From assembly GCA_040881175.1 (NCBI GenBank), contig JBBEDS010000014.1:39277-103276 (forward strand): 64,000 nucleotides of DNA, read 5' to 3'. The stretch comes from JBBEDS01 sp040881175. Lineage in GTDB: Bacteria > Patescibacteriota > Minisyncoccia > 2-02-FULL-40-12 > IGHO2-01-FULL-4-A. Every line of letters begins with the position of its first letter. Positions within the stretch are counted from its first letter, which is position 1. The notes under the pieces were generated by a model. That model ran no database searches. It was not told the DNA's origin and was given only the letters and a program-made list of their open reading frames with translations. This document shows positions 33,639 to 40,944 of the stretch, piece by piece. Both the position numbers and the translations under genes were made by a program.

Positions 33639-34220
33639 TTAAGACTCCAGAATCTGTATTTTTACAGTTCTAATACCGAATTCAAGAGCACTTTCACGAT
33701 CTGGGAACCAGATATCTATCTTGTGCCAGTATCTGCGGTTCATACGGTCTTCAACAACGAAGATCTTATCACCGTAAATATCAGGAATTTTGATCTTAGT
33801 TCCGAAAGGCAAGAAGTTGGCAGCAATGATACCATCACGTACATATGTACCGCGAGCGGTAATAAACGGGGTATCGTCAGTCTGATCCGGAGTTGAGGAA
33901 TAAGCGGTAGCAGGAATAGTCATCTCCCTAATGGTTATAACCTCTTTCTCCGTAGCAACCGGGGCAGTATATGGCAATATGAAGCCCTTGGCAGCTACTA
34001 TAGGGTTCAGGGTATTACCAGAAGTGCTTATCTCCGGCAAACGTAGGTCTGGGCCGACATAGCTAGCGTTGGAATCTGCCGTTTCAGAAGCATCCTTATT
34101 AGACCCCCTAAACCAGTCAAAAAATCCGGCATTTGCATTCGATGTTGGAGCAATTTGGGCTATAATTACAAGCAGTAAAATGGCCGTAATTTGCTTAATT
34201 TTCATAGTGTTTTTGTTCAT
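33639..34220 (-). CDS. Secreted 3D-domain protein
   Basis: This 193-residue exported protein has a signal peptide (KQITAILLLVIIAQIAPTSNANA). The C-terminal 3D domain (about 95-193) shows TIPATAYSSTPDQTDDTPFITARG, AANFLPFGTKIKIP, FVVEDRMNRRYWHKIDIWF and a final VKIQIL. The domain is named for three aspartates and is shared with MltA-type lytic transglycosylases and Rpf/YabE proteins, so peptidoglycan cleavage is likely. No LysM or G5 domain is present. Confidence 0.88.
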   Translation of the reverse strand: MNKNTMKIKQITAILLLVIIAQIAPTSNANAGFFDWFRGSNKDASETADSNASYVGPDLRLPEISTSGNTLNPIVAAKGFILPYTAPVATEKEVITIREMTIPATAYSSTPDQTDDTPFITARGTYVRDGIIAANFLPFGTKIKIPDIYGDKIFVVEDRMNRRYWHKIDIWFPDRESALEFGIRTVKIQILES

Positions 34221-34258
34221 ATTTACAATAAAAAACAGCCTATTTGGCTATTTCTAAT

Positions 34259-34280
34259 AAAAAAGCCCGCCATAGCGGAC
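34259..34280 (-). terminator. Terminator for the leftward membrane-protein pair
   Basis: On the minus strand GTCCGC-TATG-GCGGGC followed by six T. It lies after the gene ending at 34335 and before the next gene's promoter region. Confidence 0.7.
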
Positions 34281-34334
34281 CCATACCTTATTAACCTTAT
34301 TGTGCTTCAATCATATCAGATTGAGGTTCAAAAG

Positions 34335-34844
34335 TCAACCCCCATTGGGAAGGGTCAAATCTGACTTTTTTCTGAATGGCCAGAACTTTTTTAGCATTCT
34401 AATGCCCGGCTTAAGGGTAATAATTAAGAGAAACAGGCCTATGCTGATGTTCAGTCCGTCATAACTCCACCTTACTGGTTCATCGTCGCTTAATTTGAGC
34501 CACATTCCAAATTCGTCCATCGCTAGTCCGAAGCCGAAACCTAGTAGCATAGCTATCCAGAATTTTGCACGGGCCTGTTTAACGGCTAGGCCAAGAAAGC
34601 CAGCGATGAACAAGATAAAGAAACCATAGGTGAAGTGATGGACATGAAGGCCGGGAGACGGTTCAAGATAAATCGGTGGTATATGTCCGTAGGTGATTAG
34701 GTAGCCTATTAGCCTGGAGCCTATAAAGGTCAGGATGAAAGAAAAGACGATAGGGAAAAGCAGAGATATGTACAAGCCAGGATCTCCGGTTTCAACCTTG
34801 CGGTGGATGCTTGATTTCATCCTGTTAACTATTGCTATAAACAT
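34335..34844 (-). CDS. Integral membrane protein with conserved His pair, unknown
   Basis: This 169-residue protein has about four membrane segments. Polar residues at membrane borders are striking: SPGLHVHHFTYGFFI (three His), FGLAMDEFGMWLKL (Asp-Glu) and EPVRWSYDGLNISIG. The combination recalls metal- or lipid-handling membrane proteins, but no family could be named. It lies 15 bp downstream of the small membrane protein at 34860 and is probably co-transcribed with it. Confidence 0.75.
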   Translation of the reverse strand: MFIAIVNRMKSSIHRKVETGDPGLYISLLFPIVFSFILTFIGSRLIGYLITYGHIPPIYLEPSPGLHVHHFTYGFFILFIAGFLGLAVKQARAKFWIAMLLGFGFGLAMDEFGMWLKLSDDEPVRWSYDGLNISIGLFLLIITLKPGIRMLKKFWPFRKKSDLTLPNGG

Positions 34845-34859
34845 TTGTGCGAAAGAGAG

Positions 34860-35198
34860 CTAGACGTCCTTCCTCCTGACTTCACGCCAGTGGTAGAGGT
34901 AGACGGGAATGCCGATTATTAAGAAAGCAACTGCCTGAGCGGCATCTCTTTGTCTTTGTGAGGAGCGATATTCTTTATCTTGTTCTTCCTGATTTTTTAT
35001 CTCTTCTTCTGTCTGCTCAACTACCTCGCCATCCTTATCAATCGAGGGCACGGGGCCTCGGTAGAAAACAGGAGCATCGGCCTTAGTGAAAACATAGGTC
35101 TTTAAACCCAAGTTAACTAGACTTACACCACCGATAATGACCAGTACTAATCCGACCGTGGAGAAAATATACAGATATATCATTCGTAATTTTGACAT
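34860..35198 (-). CDS. Small two-TM membrane protein, unknown
   Basis: This 112-residue protein has two membrane segments (about 9-30 and 88-104) flanking an extracytoplasmic or cytoplasmic Glu/Gln-rich loop (VEQTEEEIKNQEEQDKEYRSSQ). It is co-directional with the gene at 34335. Similar small proteins are frequent in CPR genomes, but no function is known to me. Confidence 0.65.
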   Translation of the reverse strand: MSKLRMIYLYIFSTVGLVLVIIGGVSLVNLGLKTYVFTKADAPVFYRGPVPSIDKDGEVVEQTEEEIKNQEEQDKEYRSSQRQRDAAQAVAFLIIGIPVYLYHWREVRRKDV

Positions 35199-35246
35199 AG
35201 TGTTTTTTTACCGAAAATTAAATAATAAAAATTACTGAAATCTTGG

Positions 35247-35318
35247 AGCGGGTAACGGGATTCGAACCCGTGTTAGCTGATTGGCAACCAGCTGTAATAG
35301 CCATTATACGATACCCGC
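35247..35318 (-). tRNA. tRNA-Gly (GCC)
   Basis: Minus strand: acceptor GCGGGTA/TACCCGC, anticodon stem GCTGG/TCAGC with loop TTGCCAA (anticodon GCC), T arm ACGGG-TTCGAAT-CCCGT, discriminator T. Confidence 0.95.
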
Positions 35319-35339
35319 AGTTTGGTCATTATCACATTT

Positions 35340-36029
35340 TTAGACCTTTTTTTCAAGACTAAAGGCGTGAGATCGGAGATGGTCCTGGTATAGTTCAATC
35401 CACTTTAGCACACGTTCTTTTAAGGCGCGGCTGCTTACTACGACAGTACAAACTCCATAAGAAAGTCTCTTTGTAGGATGGCGACCTTTTATGTAAATTG
35501 ACTTTTTAAATCTTTCCTGTGGGATTCCGGTAGTCTTGCTCCAAAAGTTTTTTTGAACGGAGTCGACTAAGTCCGGATAAAGTAAAAGCCAGGCGAATAT
35601 TTTGTCAGACTCTATGTTTAGTACATTTTTTAAAAAGAGATAGAAGATTTTTATCATCTCCGGTTCACTATTCCCGAGTCTTACCTGACTTGATTTTTTT
35701 TGTTTCTCGCCCTCTCCCCAGTAGAGCATTAACCCGGCCAGGAATAGGGGATCGTTTTTTAGTTCTGCAAACTCTTTTATAGCAGCTTCTCGATATTCTT
35801 CGTGCTTAATTCTCCAGCGTTCTCTGTTTGCTCGGGACATTAACTCTAACTGTTTGGGGTTAGACAAAGACACCTCTTTGGACAACCGGTTTTTAATCTC
35901 TTGAGACCAGGGTTCGTTCTTAAACCAGCCAGCAAGTGTGCTGGTAGGAATTCCCAACTCTTTGTAGATTTTTTTATAACTTGTGCCTGCTCGGCGTAAT
36001 TCTGTGGCTTTTTGCCTATCTTTTCTCAT
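35340..36029 (-). CDS. HTH plus LAGLIDADG-like protein (copy 1)
   Basis: This 229-residue protein starts at ATG 36029 (MRKDRQKATELRRAGTSYKK); the open frame further upstream runs into tRNA-Phe. Residues 5-40 form a resolvase/MarR-like helix-turn-helix (SYKKIYKELGIPTSTLAGWF). From residue 95, LFLAGLMLYWGEGEK resembles a LAGLIDADG helix, followed by QVRLGNSEPEMIKIFYLFLK typical of that fold, and a terminal FWSKTTGIPQERF...IYIKG block. It is clearly homologous to the gene at 62603-63316. WhiA-like regulator or homing-endonuclease descendant are both possible; it stands alone between two tRNAs. Confidence 0.75.
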   Translation of the reverse strand: MRKDRQKATELRRAGTSYKKIYKELGIPTSTLAGWFKNEPWSQEIKNRLSKEVSLSNPKQLELMSRANRERWRIKHEEYREAAIKEFAELKNDPLFLAGLMLYWGEGEKQKKSSQVRLGNSEPEMIKIFYLFLKNVLNIESDKIFAWLLLYPDLVDSVQKNFWSKTTGIPQERFKKSIYIKGRHPTKRLSYGVCTVVVSSRALKERVLKWIELYQDHLRSHAFSLEKKV

Positions 36030-36114
36030 AAAGTGGATATTTCCGCAAACTCTTGTATCAATATATAGCTTTATCATAACACGGGGTTCGGTTTTTGTGG
36101 TTAAAGCTGTGGAT

Positions 36115-36146
36115 AATACAAAACGGCCTTTAGGCCGTTTTGTATT
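36115..36146. terminator. Perfect hairpin between tRNA-Phe and the HTH gene
   Basis: AATACAAAACGGCC-TTTA-GGCCGTTTTGTATT: a 14-bp perfect stem. It can terminate the leftward tRNA-Phe transcript before the HTH gene. Confidence 0.85.
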
Positions 36147-36154
36147 ATAACGTG

Positions 36155-36226
36155 TGCCGCGGGGGTGAATCGAACACCCGACGCCATCCTCTTCAGGGAT
36201 GCGCTCTACCACTGAGCTACCGCGGC
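36155..36226 (-). tRNA. tRNA-Phe (GAA)
   Basis: Minus strand: acceptor GCCGCGG/CCGCGGC, anticodon stem CATCC/GGATG with loop CTGAAGA (anticodon GAA), T loop TTCGATT, discriminator A, CCA not encoded. Confidence 0.95.
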
Positions 36227-36337
36227 TTAATTGTTAATCTAAAAATTATATCAGAATTGATTGACTTTTCAATGGACAGGGGCATATAATGCGGGCAAAT
36301 AAGATGCTTAAAATATTCAGCTAAAGCGAGGTGGCAA

Positions 36338-36952
36338 ATGGGTAGACGGAGAAAAAATAACCCTGAACGTATCGCTGAGGAAGGGCTAATCCTACGTTGC
36401 CAGAGGGGTGACGAAGACGCCTTTGCTGAGCTTGTTGAGCGATACAGCTCTAAAGTAACCGCAACCGTGCGAGGTATTATCAGGAGATCTAATGACGTAG
36501 AAGACCTTGTGCAGCAGGTATTTACTAAAGCGTGTCTCTCTATTAAGCGTTTCAGGCTCGACTCCTCGTTTGCTACTTGGATACACAGGATAACGGTCAA
36601 CGAGTGTTACGACCATCTGCGAAAAAAGAAAGTTCGTAAGCTAACTTATGAGTGTGATCTCGCCGAAGATGATGCGAGAACAGTTGATTGCTTTCCTGAT
36701 AGTAGTCCATCAGTTGATGCCCGTATGAGAAACCACAGGTACGTAGCTAGATTGTTATCAAGGGTATCTGCAGAAGACCGCGGCCTCCTAATTCAAAAAG
36801 AAGTCGAGGGCTTCTCAATAGAGGAGCTGTCCGGCATGACCGGCCTAAAAGAGAATACTATCAAGGTCAGATTATTCCGTGCCCGCCAGAAGATGATAAA
36901 AGCGGCCGCCGGAAGAAATGTATACACGGGCTGTCTTGCAGCCTGCGCCTAA
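36338..36952 (+). CDS. ECF-type sigma-70 factor
   Basis: This 204-residue RNA polymerase sigma factor has a good ribosome binding site (GCGAGGTGGCAA before ATG). Region 2 (about 25-95) contains GDEDAFAELVERYSSKV, DVEDLVQQVFTKACLSIKRF and SFATWIHRITVNECYDHLRKKK. Region 4 (about 140-190) has DRGLLIQKEVEGFSIEELSGMTGL and ENTIKVRLFRARQKM. The linker is acidic. No anti-sigma gene is adjacent; the next genes are tRNAs on the other strand. Extracytoplasmic stress control is the family role; its regulon is unknown. Confidence 0.93.
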   Translation: MGRRRKNNPERIAEEGLILRCQRGDEDAFAELVERYSSKVTATVRGIIRRSNDVEDLVQQVFTKACLSIKRFRLDSSFATWIHRITVNECYDHLRKKKVRKLTYECDLAEDDARTVDCFPDSSPSVDARMRNHRYVARLLSRVSAEDRGLLIQKEVEGFSIEELSGMTGLKENTIKVRLFRARQKMIKAAAGRNVYTGCLAACA

Positions 36953-36958
36953 GATTCG

Positions 36959-36980
36959 CCAGCCAAAAGGCTGGTTTTTT
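36959..36980 (+). terminator. Terminator after the sigma factor
   Basis: CCAGCC-AAAA-GGCTGG followed by six T, directly downstream of the sigma gene stop. Confidence 0.92.
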
Positions 36981-36981
36981 G

Positions 36982-37053
36982 TGGGCGGTATAGGATTCGA
37001 ACCTATGGCCCTCTCAACGTCAATGAGATGCTCTACCACTGAGCTAACCGCCC
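36982..37053 (-). tRNA. tRNA-Val (GAC)
   Basis: Minus strand: acceptor GGGCGGT/ACCGCCC, anticodon stem TCTCA/TGAGA with loop TTGACGT (anticodon GAC), T arm ATAGG-TTCGAAT-CCTAT, discriminator A. Confidence 0.94.
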
Positions 37054-37072
37054 GGGCACTACCTAGTAAATG

Positions 37073-37156
37073 TGCGGACGAGAGGATTCGAACCTCCAAG
37101 CCCTTGCGAGCACTACCACCTCAAGGTAGCGTGTCTGCCAGTTCCACCACGTCCGC
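37073..37156 (-). tRNA. tRNA-Leu (GAG)
   Basis: Minus strand: acceptor GCGGACG/CGTCCGC, anticodon stem CTACC/GGTAG with loop TTGAGGT (anticodon GAG), long variable arm, T loop TTCGAAT, discriminator A. Confidence 0.94.
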
Positions 37157-37167
37157 CCATGCCGAAT

Positions 37168-37635
37168 TTATTTTTCAGGTTCTTGAGTCGGAGTTTCTTC
37201 CACGGAATTATTTACAGTTTCTTCGGCTGATTTTTCTGCATTCTCCATCTTCGATTCCTCAGAAGCCATTGCGGCCAGGGTGCTGTTCTCAACAATTTTT
37301 GTCTTCTTGCGAGTTTCACGAGTGGTTTTGCCGCGGAGGTAGTAGAGCTTTGCTCGGCGTACTTTAGATTCCCTGACTATTTCAAATTTCTCAATTGTTG
37401 GCATGTGTAGGGGGAATACTCTTTCTACGCCGATACCATTAGATATCTTGCGGACTGTGATAGTTCCATTTGGTCCGGTACCGTGCTTTCTAGCTATAAC
37501 CAAACCTTCAAAAATCTGAGTCCTTGTTTTGGTTCCATCTTTGATTTTCTGGTGCACCCTTAAAGTCAAACCCGGCTTGATTTCGGGCAAGTTCTTAAGG
37601 TTTTGTCTTGAGTTGAAGTGTGTGATCGTATCCAT
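37168..37635 (-). CDS. rplS: 50S ribosomal protein L19 with acidic tail
   Basis: This is a 155-residue L19. The core (1-115) has [64 protein letters not shown] and [12 protein letters not shown]. The normal family length is about 115. The extra 40 C-terminal residues (from about 118) are Glu/Ser/Thr-rich and probably disordered. L19 sits at the 30S-50S interface. It follows the pseudouridine synthase by 26 bp in the same direction. Confidence 0.95.
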   Translation of the reverse strand: MDTITHFNSRQNLKNLPEIKPGLTLRVHQKIKDGTKTRTQIFEGLVIARKHGTGPNGTITVRKISNGIGVERVFPLHMPTIEKFEIVRESKVRRAKLYYLRGKTTRETRKKTKIVENSTLAAMASEESKMENAEKSAEETVNNSVEETPTQEPEK

Positions 37636-37661
37636 AATTGTTTGGTTATTCTAATACAAGA

Positions 37662-38372
37662 TTAGCTTTTAGGCAAGGTTTTAAGGAATTCGCTTAACTC
37701 AGGCGAAAGATCAGTCTCTATGGTTAGAGATTCTCCAGAGGGGGAGGTGAATGACAGTTTTTTGGCATGAAGAAAAAGCCGGCCAAGCTCAGGAGGACAT
37801 GTCATACTTTTTGAACGGTAAAGACGGTCGCAAACCACGGTATGCCCTATATACTTCATATGCAATCTTATCTGATGAGTCCTGCCGGTTATTGGCGTAG
37901 CCTCAACGAGGGTATAGTCTTCATATCTCTCTAGAACCTTATAGTCGGTAACTGCCTCTTGTCCCTTGAGTATCCGCTTCCCCAACATACGAGTGGTTCG
38001 GAGTACTCCTAAACGTGCGACTGGGGTATCTACCGTGCCCTCGTTATTCTTTACCTTTCCATAGACCAGAGCGACGTATGTTTTTTTGATATCCCTGCTC
38101 TTGAACAGGTTCTTAAAATATTCAAAACTTTCTGGAGTTTTAGCCAAAATTAAAAGACCAGAGGTTTCTCTATCTAAACGATGAACCACTCCTGGCCTAA
38201 GAGGATCAGTGCCCACACTTTTCGCTGACGGGTATTTTTTGACCAACCATTCGGTTACACTCTCTTGGTGATCAAACTCATTTTTTGGATGAGTGATCAG
38301 GCCTGATGGCTTGTTGATTATGACGAAGTCATTGTCCTCATAGACGACGGACACCTCATTGATTTTAGACAT
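37662..38372 (-). CDS. RluA/RluD-family pseudouridine synthase
   Basis: This 236-residue enzyme isomerises uridine in rRNA or tRNA. VVYEDNDFVIINKPSGLITHP opens the catalytic domain. The catalytic-Asp motif is VVHRLDRETSGLLILAKT (HRLDxxTSG, near 70-76). GRTHQIRLHMKYIGHTVVCDRLY and LFLHAKKLSFTSPSG complete the family pattern. There is no N-terminal S4 domain, unlike RluD. The exact target uridine cannot be predicted. Confidence 0.93.
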   Translation of the reverse strand: MSKINEVSVVYEDNDFVIINKPSGLITHPKNEFDHQESVTEWLVKKYPSAKSVGTDPLRPGVVHRLDRETSGLLILAKTPESFEYFKNLFKSRDIKKTYVALVYGKVKNNEGTVDTPVARLGVLRTTRMLGKRILKGQEAVTDYKVLERYEDYTLVEATPITGRTHQIRLHMKYIGHTVVCDRLYRSKSMTCPPELGRLFLHAKKLSFTSPSGESLTIETDLSPELSEFLKTLPKS

Positions 38373-38381
38373 TATGTTTGG

Positions 38382-38455
38382 TGGGCGATGCAGGACTCGA
38401 ACCTGCGGCCTTCTCGGTGTAAACGAGACGCTCTAGCCAACTGAGCTAATCGCCC
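38382..38455 (-). tRNA. tRNA-Val (TAC)
   Basis: Minus strand: acceptor GGGCGAT/ATCGCCC, anticodon stem TCTCG/CGAGA with loop TTTACAC (anticodon TAC), T loop TTCGAGT, discriminator A followed by an encoded CCA. Confidence 0.94.
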
Positions 38456-38470
38456 TATTAAGTTTCCTGG

Positions 38471-38544
38471 TGGGCGTGCCTGGACTCGAACCAGGGACCC
38501 CGGACTTATAAGATCCGTGCTCTAACCAACTGAGCTACACGCCC
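38471..38544 (-). tRNA. tRNA-Ile (TAT)
   Basis: Minus strand: acceptor GGGCGTG/CACGCCC, D arm GCTC-AGTTGGTTA-GAGC, anticodon stem CGGAT/GTCCG with loop CTTATAA (anticodon TAT), T arm CCTGG-TTCGAGT-CCAGG, discriminator A, CCA encoded. Anticodon UAU would read AUA directly, instead of the usual CAT-anticodon tRNA modified by TilS. Confidence 0.92.
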
Positions 38545-38597
38545 TATTTCTGGCATTATTTTATTGTTTTTTCACGTTTTCGTCAATCGGAATGAAA

Positions 38598-38619
38598 AAG
38601 TCGGCGCTTCAGCCGACTT
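38598..38619 (-). terminator. Hairpin overlapping the stop of the CxxC protein
   Basis: AAGTCGGC-GCTTCA-GCCGACTT; on the minus strand the stem is followed by TTTTTCATT. It overlaps the last codons of the leftward gene. Confidence 0.75.
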
Positions 38620-38914
38620 AGAATCCGAGATGTTTTTCAAGAGTTTTTACGGTCTCATTACCGGTCAGGCAAGAATCGCAGATTCCGCCCACGGGGGTTG
38701 ATTCGCTGAGAGAAGATAAAGCTTCAGAGATCCACCCGAGTGTAGGCCTTATCCTGAATAGCTTGCCCCCAACCGTGCGGTGCTCGGAATAGGTGCTTAA
38801 GTCGCAGTTGTTGACATCTGGGACGTCGCCTTCAAACATTTTCTGAGTTCTCTCTTCGTTGATGAGGTTTTCACACAGGGCGCATTTATAGACTTTTCGT
38901 TGGAGATTCTCCAT
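38618..38914 (-). CDS. Small two-CxxC zinc-binding-like protein
   Basis: This 98-residue protein has CALCENLINEERTQKMF (CxxC at 11-14) and GGICDSCLTGNETVKTLEKHL (CxxC near 79-82), consistent with one structural zinc. A strong ribosome binding site AGGAGG lies 7 nt before ATG 38914 on the minus strand. No family is recognised. It stands alone between tRNA-Ile and ftsH. Confidence 0.7.
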   Translation of the reverse strand: MENLQRKVYKCALCENLINEERTQKMFEGDVPDVNNCDLSTYSEHRTVGGKLFRIRPTLGWISEALSSLSESTPVGGICDSCLTGNETVKTLEKHLGF

Positions 38915-38989
38915 CTCTTGCCTCCTGAATTTGTTCGGGTGCTCACTTCAGTATATTTAATATTGGCTTGGCGTCAATTATTGAGGAAG

Positions 38990-40804
38990 CTATGTTATTA
39001 AAGCGTAGAACTCTTTTTGCTCCAGAGTTTCCTTGGAGATAAGCTCTTTGGCAATTTTGTCCAGAGTTTTTACTTTTTTGCCCAGAATCTCTTTGGCTTT
39101 TTTCATTGCTCTTGAAAGCAAGCCATGAATCTCGCTGTCTATCTTAAATGCGATCTCGTTGGAATAATTTTTATCTGAGCCTATCTCTTTGCCCAAGAAA
39201 ACCAGTTCTTCTTTTTCACCAAATACAACTGGGCCGAGTTTGTCGGACATTCCATATTGAGTGACCATCTTGCGAGCCAGGTCCGAGGCAACCTTCAGGT
39301 CGTTGGATGCTCCGGTAGTCAGTTCTTTGAATACCAGACGTTCAGCTGTATAACCGCCGAGAAGTACGGCCAGCTCAGCTTCGAACTCTGACTTTGAGCG
39401 TAAGTGCTTGTCTTCCGTAGGTAATTTAAGGGTGTATCCACCAGCGCGTCCGCGCGATACTATGGAGACTTTGTGGACCGGATCTGTATGTGGCATAGAG
39501 ACAGCGACAAGGGCATGACCAGCTTCGTGATATGCAGCTATCTTTTTCTCTTCTTTAGAGAAGGCATGAGAGCGTCTTTCCGGACCCAGCATTACTTTCT
39601 CTAAGGCTTCTAGTAGGTTGTCTTGATTTATCTGCTTCTGATTTTTCCTAGCAGCAAGTATAGCCGCTTCGTTTATTAAATTAGCCAAGTCAGCACCAGA
39701 AAACCCTGGGGTTCTCTCGGCAACTAGTCGCATATTAACCTCTTTCATCAGGGGCTTGTCTGTAGCATGTATTCTCAATATGGCCTCTCTATCTTTCATT
39801 GATGGCTCATCTAGTATTATCCGTCTGTCGAAGCGTCCCGGTCTAAGAAGAGCGGGGTCCAATATATCCGGACGGTTGGTTGCCGCCATGACAATTATTG
39901 CATCGTTGGTGGCGAAGCCGTCCATCTCAACCAATATTTGGTTAAGTGTCTGTTCTCTCTCATCGTGTCCGCCGCCAAGACCCGCTCCGCGGTGGCGACC
40001 GACTGCATCAATCTCATCAACAAAGATTATTGAAGGCGCGGTTTTCTTGGCGACCTCAAATGTATCTCTGACTCGGTTGGCACCGACTCCGACGAACATC
40101 TCTACGAATTCGGAACCCGAGACGAAGTAGAATGGGACGTTAGCCTCATTAGCCACTGCTTTGGCTAGCAGTGTCTTACCTGTGCCGGGGGAGCCTATCA
40201 GAAGAATGCCTCGAGGAATTCGGGCTCCCAGTTTCTGGAATCTCTTAGGATCGCGGAGGAATTCCACGACCTCAGATATTTCTTCCTTAGCTTCGGTTAA
40301 ACCGGCAACATCTTTGAAAGTAAGCTTTTTTTTGCCGTTACCGTCGGCCAGCTTAGCTCTTGATTTACCGAAAGTGAAGGCCTGCATTGATCCTCGCTGT
40401 GCTTGGCGGAACATGAACCAGAACAGGAATATGATTAGCAGAAATGGCAGAAGGAAAGGCAAAAAGTTGGCCAGGTAAAATCCAAAGCCCGATTCATCCT
40501 GTATATCTAGGTTAACTTCTTTTAATCTTTCTTGCTCGACTCCGAGGTTGACCAGGGTCTCGCTAACTGAAGTTCCTGGTTCTCTCTTTGATTCTTCCTT
40601 CTCATCGTTTTTTAACGTGATCTCCAGCTTTTCTCCGCGTACAACGACCTCTTTAACCTCAGATTGATTGATCTGGTTAACTAGGGTTGTGAGTGAGACC
40701 TCATTTGGTGTTTCGCCAAACGGTGAGTTAAACAGGGCGACGAAACCAGACAAAACCAGAAGTATTAAAAAGACTATTAGAATATATTTTGCGAGTGATT
40801 TCAT
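38990..40804 (-). CDS. ftsH: ATP-dependent zinc metalloprotease FtsH
   Basis: This 604-residue membrane-bound AAA+ protease has two N-terminal membrane segments (7-27 and about 110-130) around a small external domain. Walker A is [18 protein letters not shown] near 205. Walker B is [15 protein letters not shown], the second region of homology [20 protein letters not shown], and the zinc site HEAGHALV near 415, with the third ligand in the downstream Asp region. It degrades damaged or unassembled membrane proteins and regulators. The usual 600-650 length is matched. Confidence 0.97.
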   Translation of the reverse strand: MKSLAKYILIVFLILLVLSGFVALFNSPFGETPNEVSLTTLVNQINQSEVKEVVVRGEKLEITLKNDEKEESKREPGTSVSETLVNLGVEQERLKEVNLDIQDESGFGFYLANFLPFLLPFLLIIFLFWFMFRQAQRGSMQAFTFGKSRAKLADGNGKKKLTFKDVAGLTEAKEEISEVVEFLRDPKRFQKLGARIPRGILLIGSPGTGKTLLAKAVANEANVPFYFVSGSEFVEMFVGVGANRVRDTFEVAKKTAPSIIFVDEIDAVGRHRGAGLGGGHDEREQTLNQILVEMDGFATNDAIIVMAATNRPDILDPALLRPGRFDRRIILDEPSMKDREAILRIHATDKPLMKEVNMRLVAERTPGFSGADLANLINEAAILAARKNQKQINQDNLLEALEKVMLGPERRSHAFSKEEKKIAAYHEAGHALVAVSMPHTDPVHKVSIVSRGRAGGYTLKLPTEDKHLRSKSEFEAELAVLLGGYTAERLVFKELTTGASNDLKVASDLARKMVTQYGMSDKLGPVVFGEKEELVFLGKEIGSDKNYSNEIAFKIDSEIHGLLSRAMKKAKEILGKKVKTLDKIAKELISKETLEQKEFYALIT

Positions 40805-40847
40805 GGAGCTAAATTAACATAAAAAATGTGGTGCGACAATATTTAGG

Positions 40848-40897
40848 TAAAAAAAGTGCCCCGACTCAAATCACTTGCGTGACTATATTGTCGGGGC
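40848..40897 (-). terminator. Terminator for the SHOCT gene
   Basis: GCCCCGAC (40858-40865) pairs with GTCGGGGC (40890-40897), with an inner TCAC/GTGA stem. On the minus strand the stem is followed by a run of seven T. It marks the left border of the accessory block. Confidence 0.9.
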
Positions 40898-40944
40898 TGG
40901 GTCGGTGAAAGGATAGTGTGAGAACCACTTCCACCGGTTGGTTG

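Noticed and set aside
36030..36212. N-terminal extension of the HTH/LAGLIDADG-like protein
   Set aside because: It would run into tRNA-Phe and across the perfect hairpin at 36115-36146; ATG 36029 begins exactly at the conserved HTH region.
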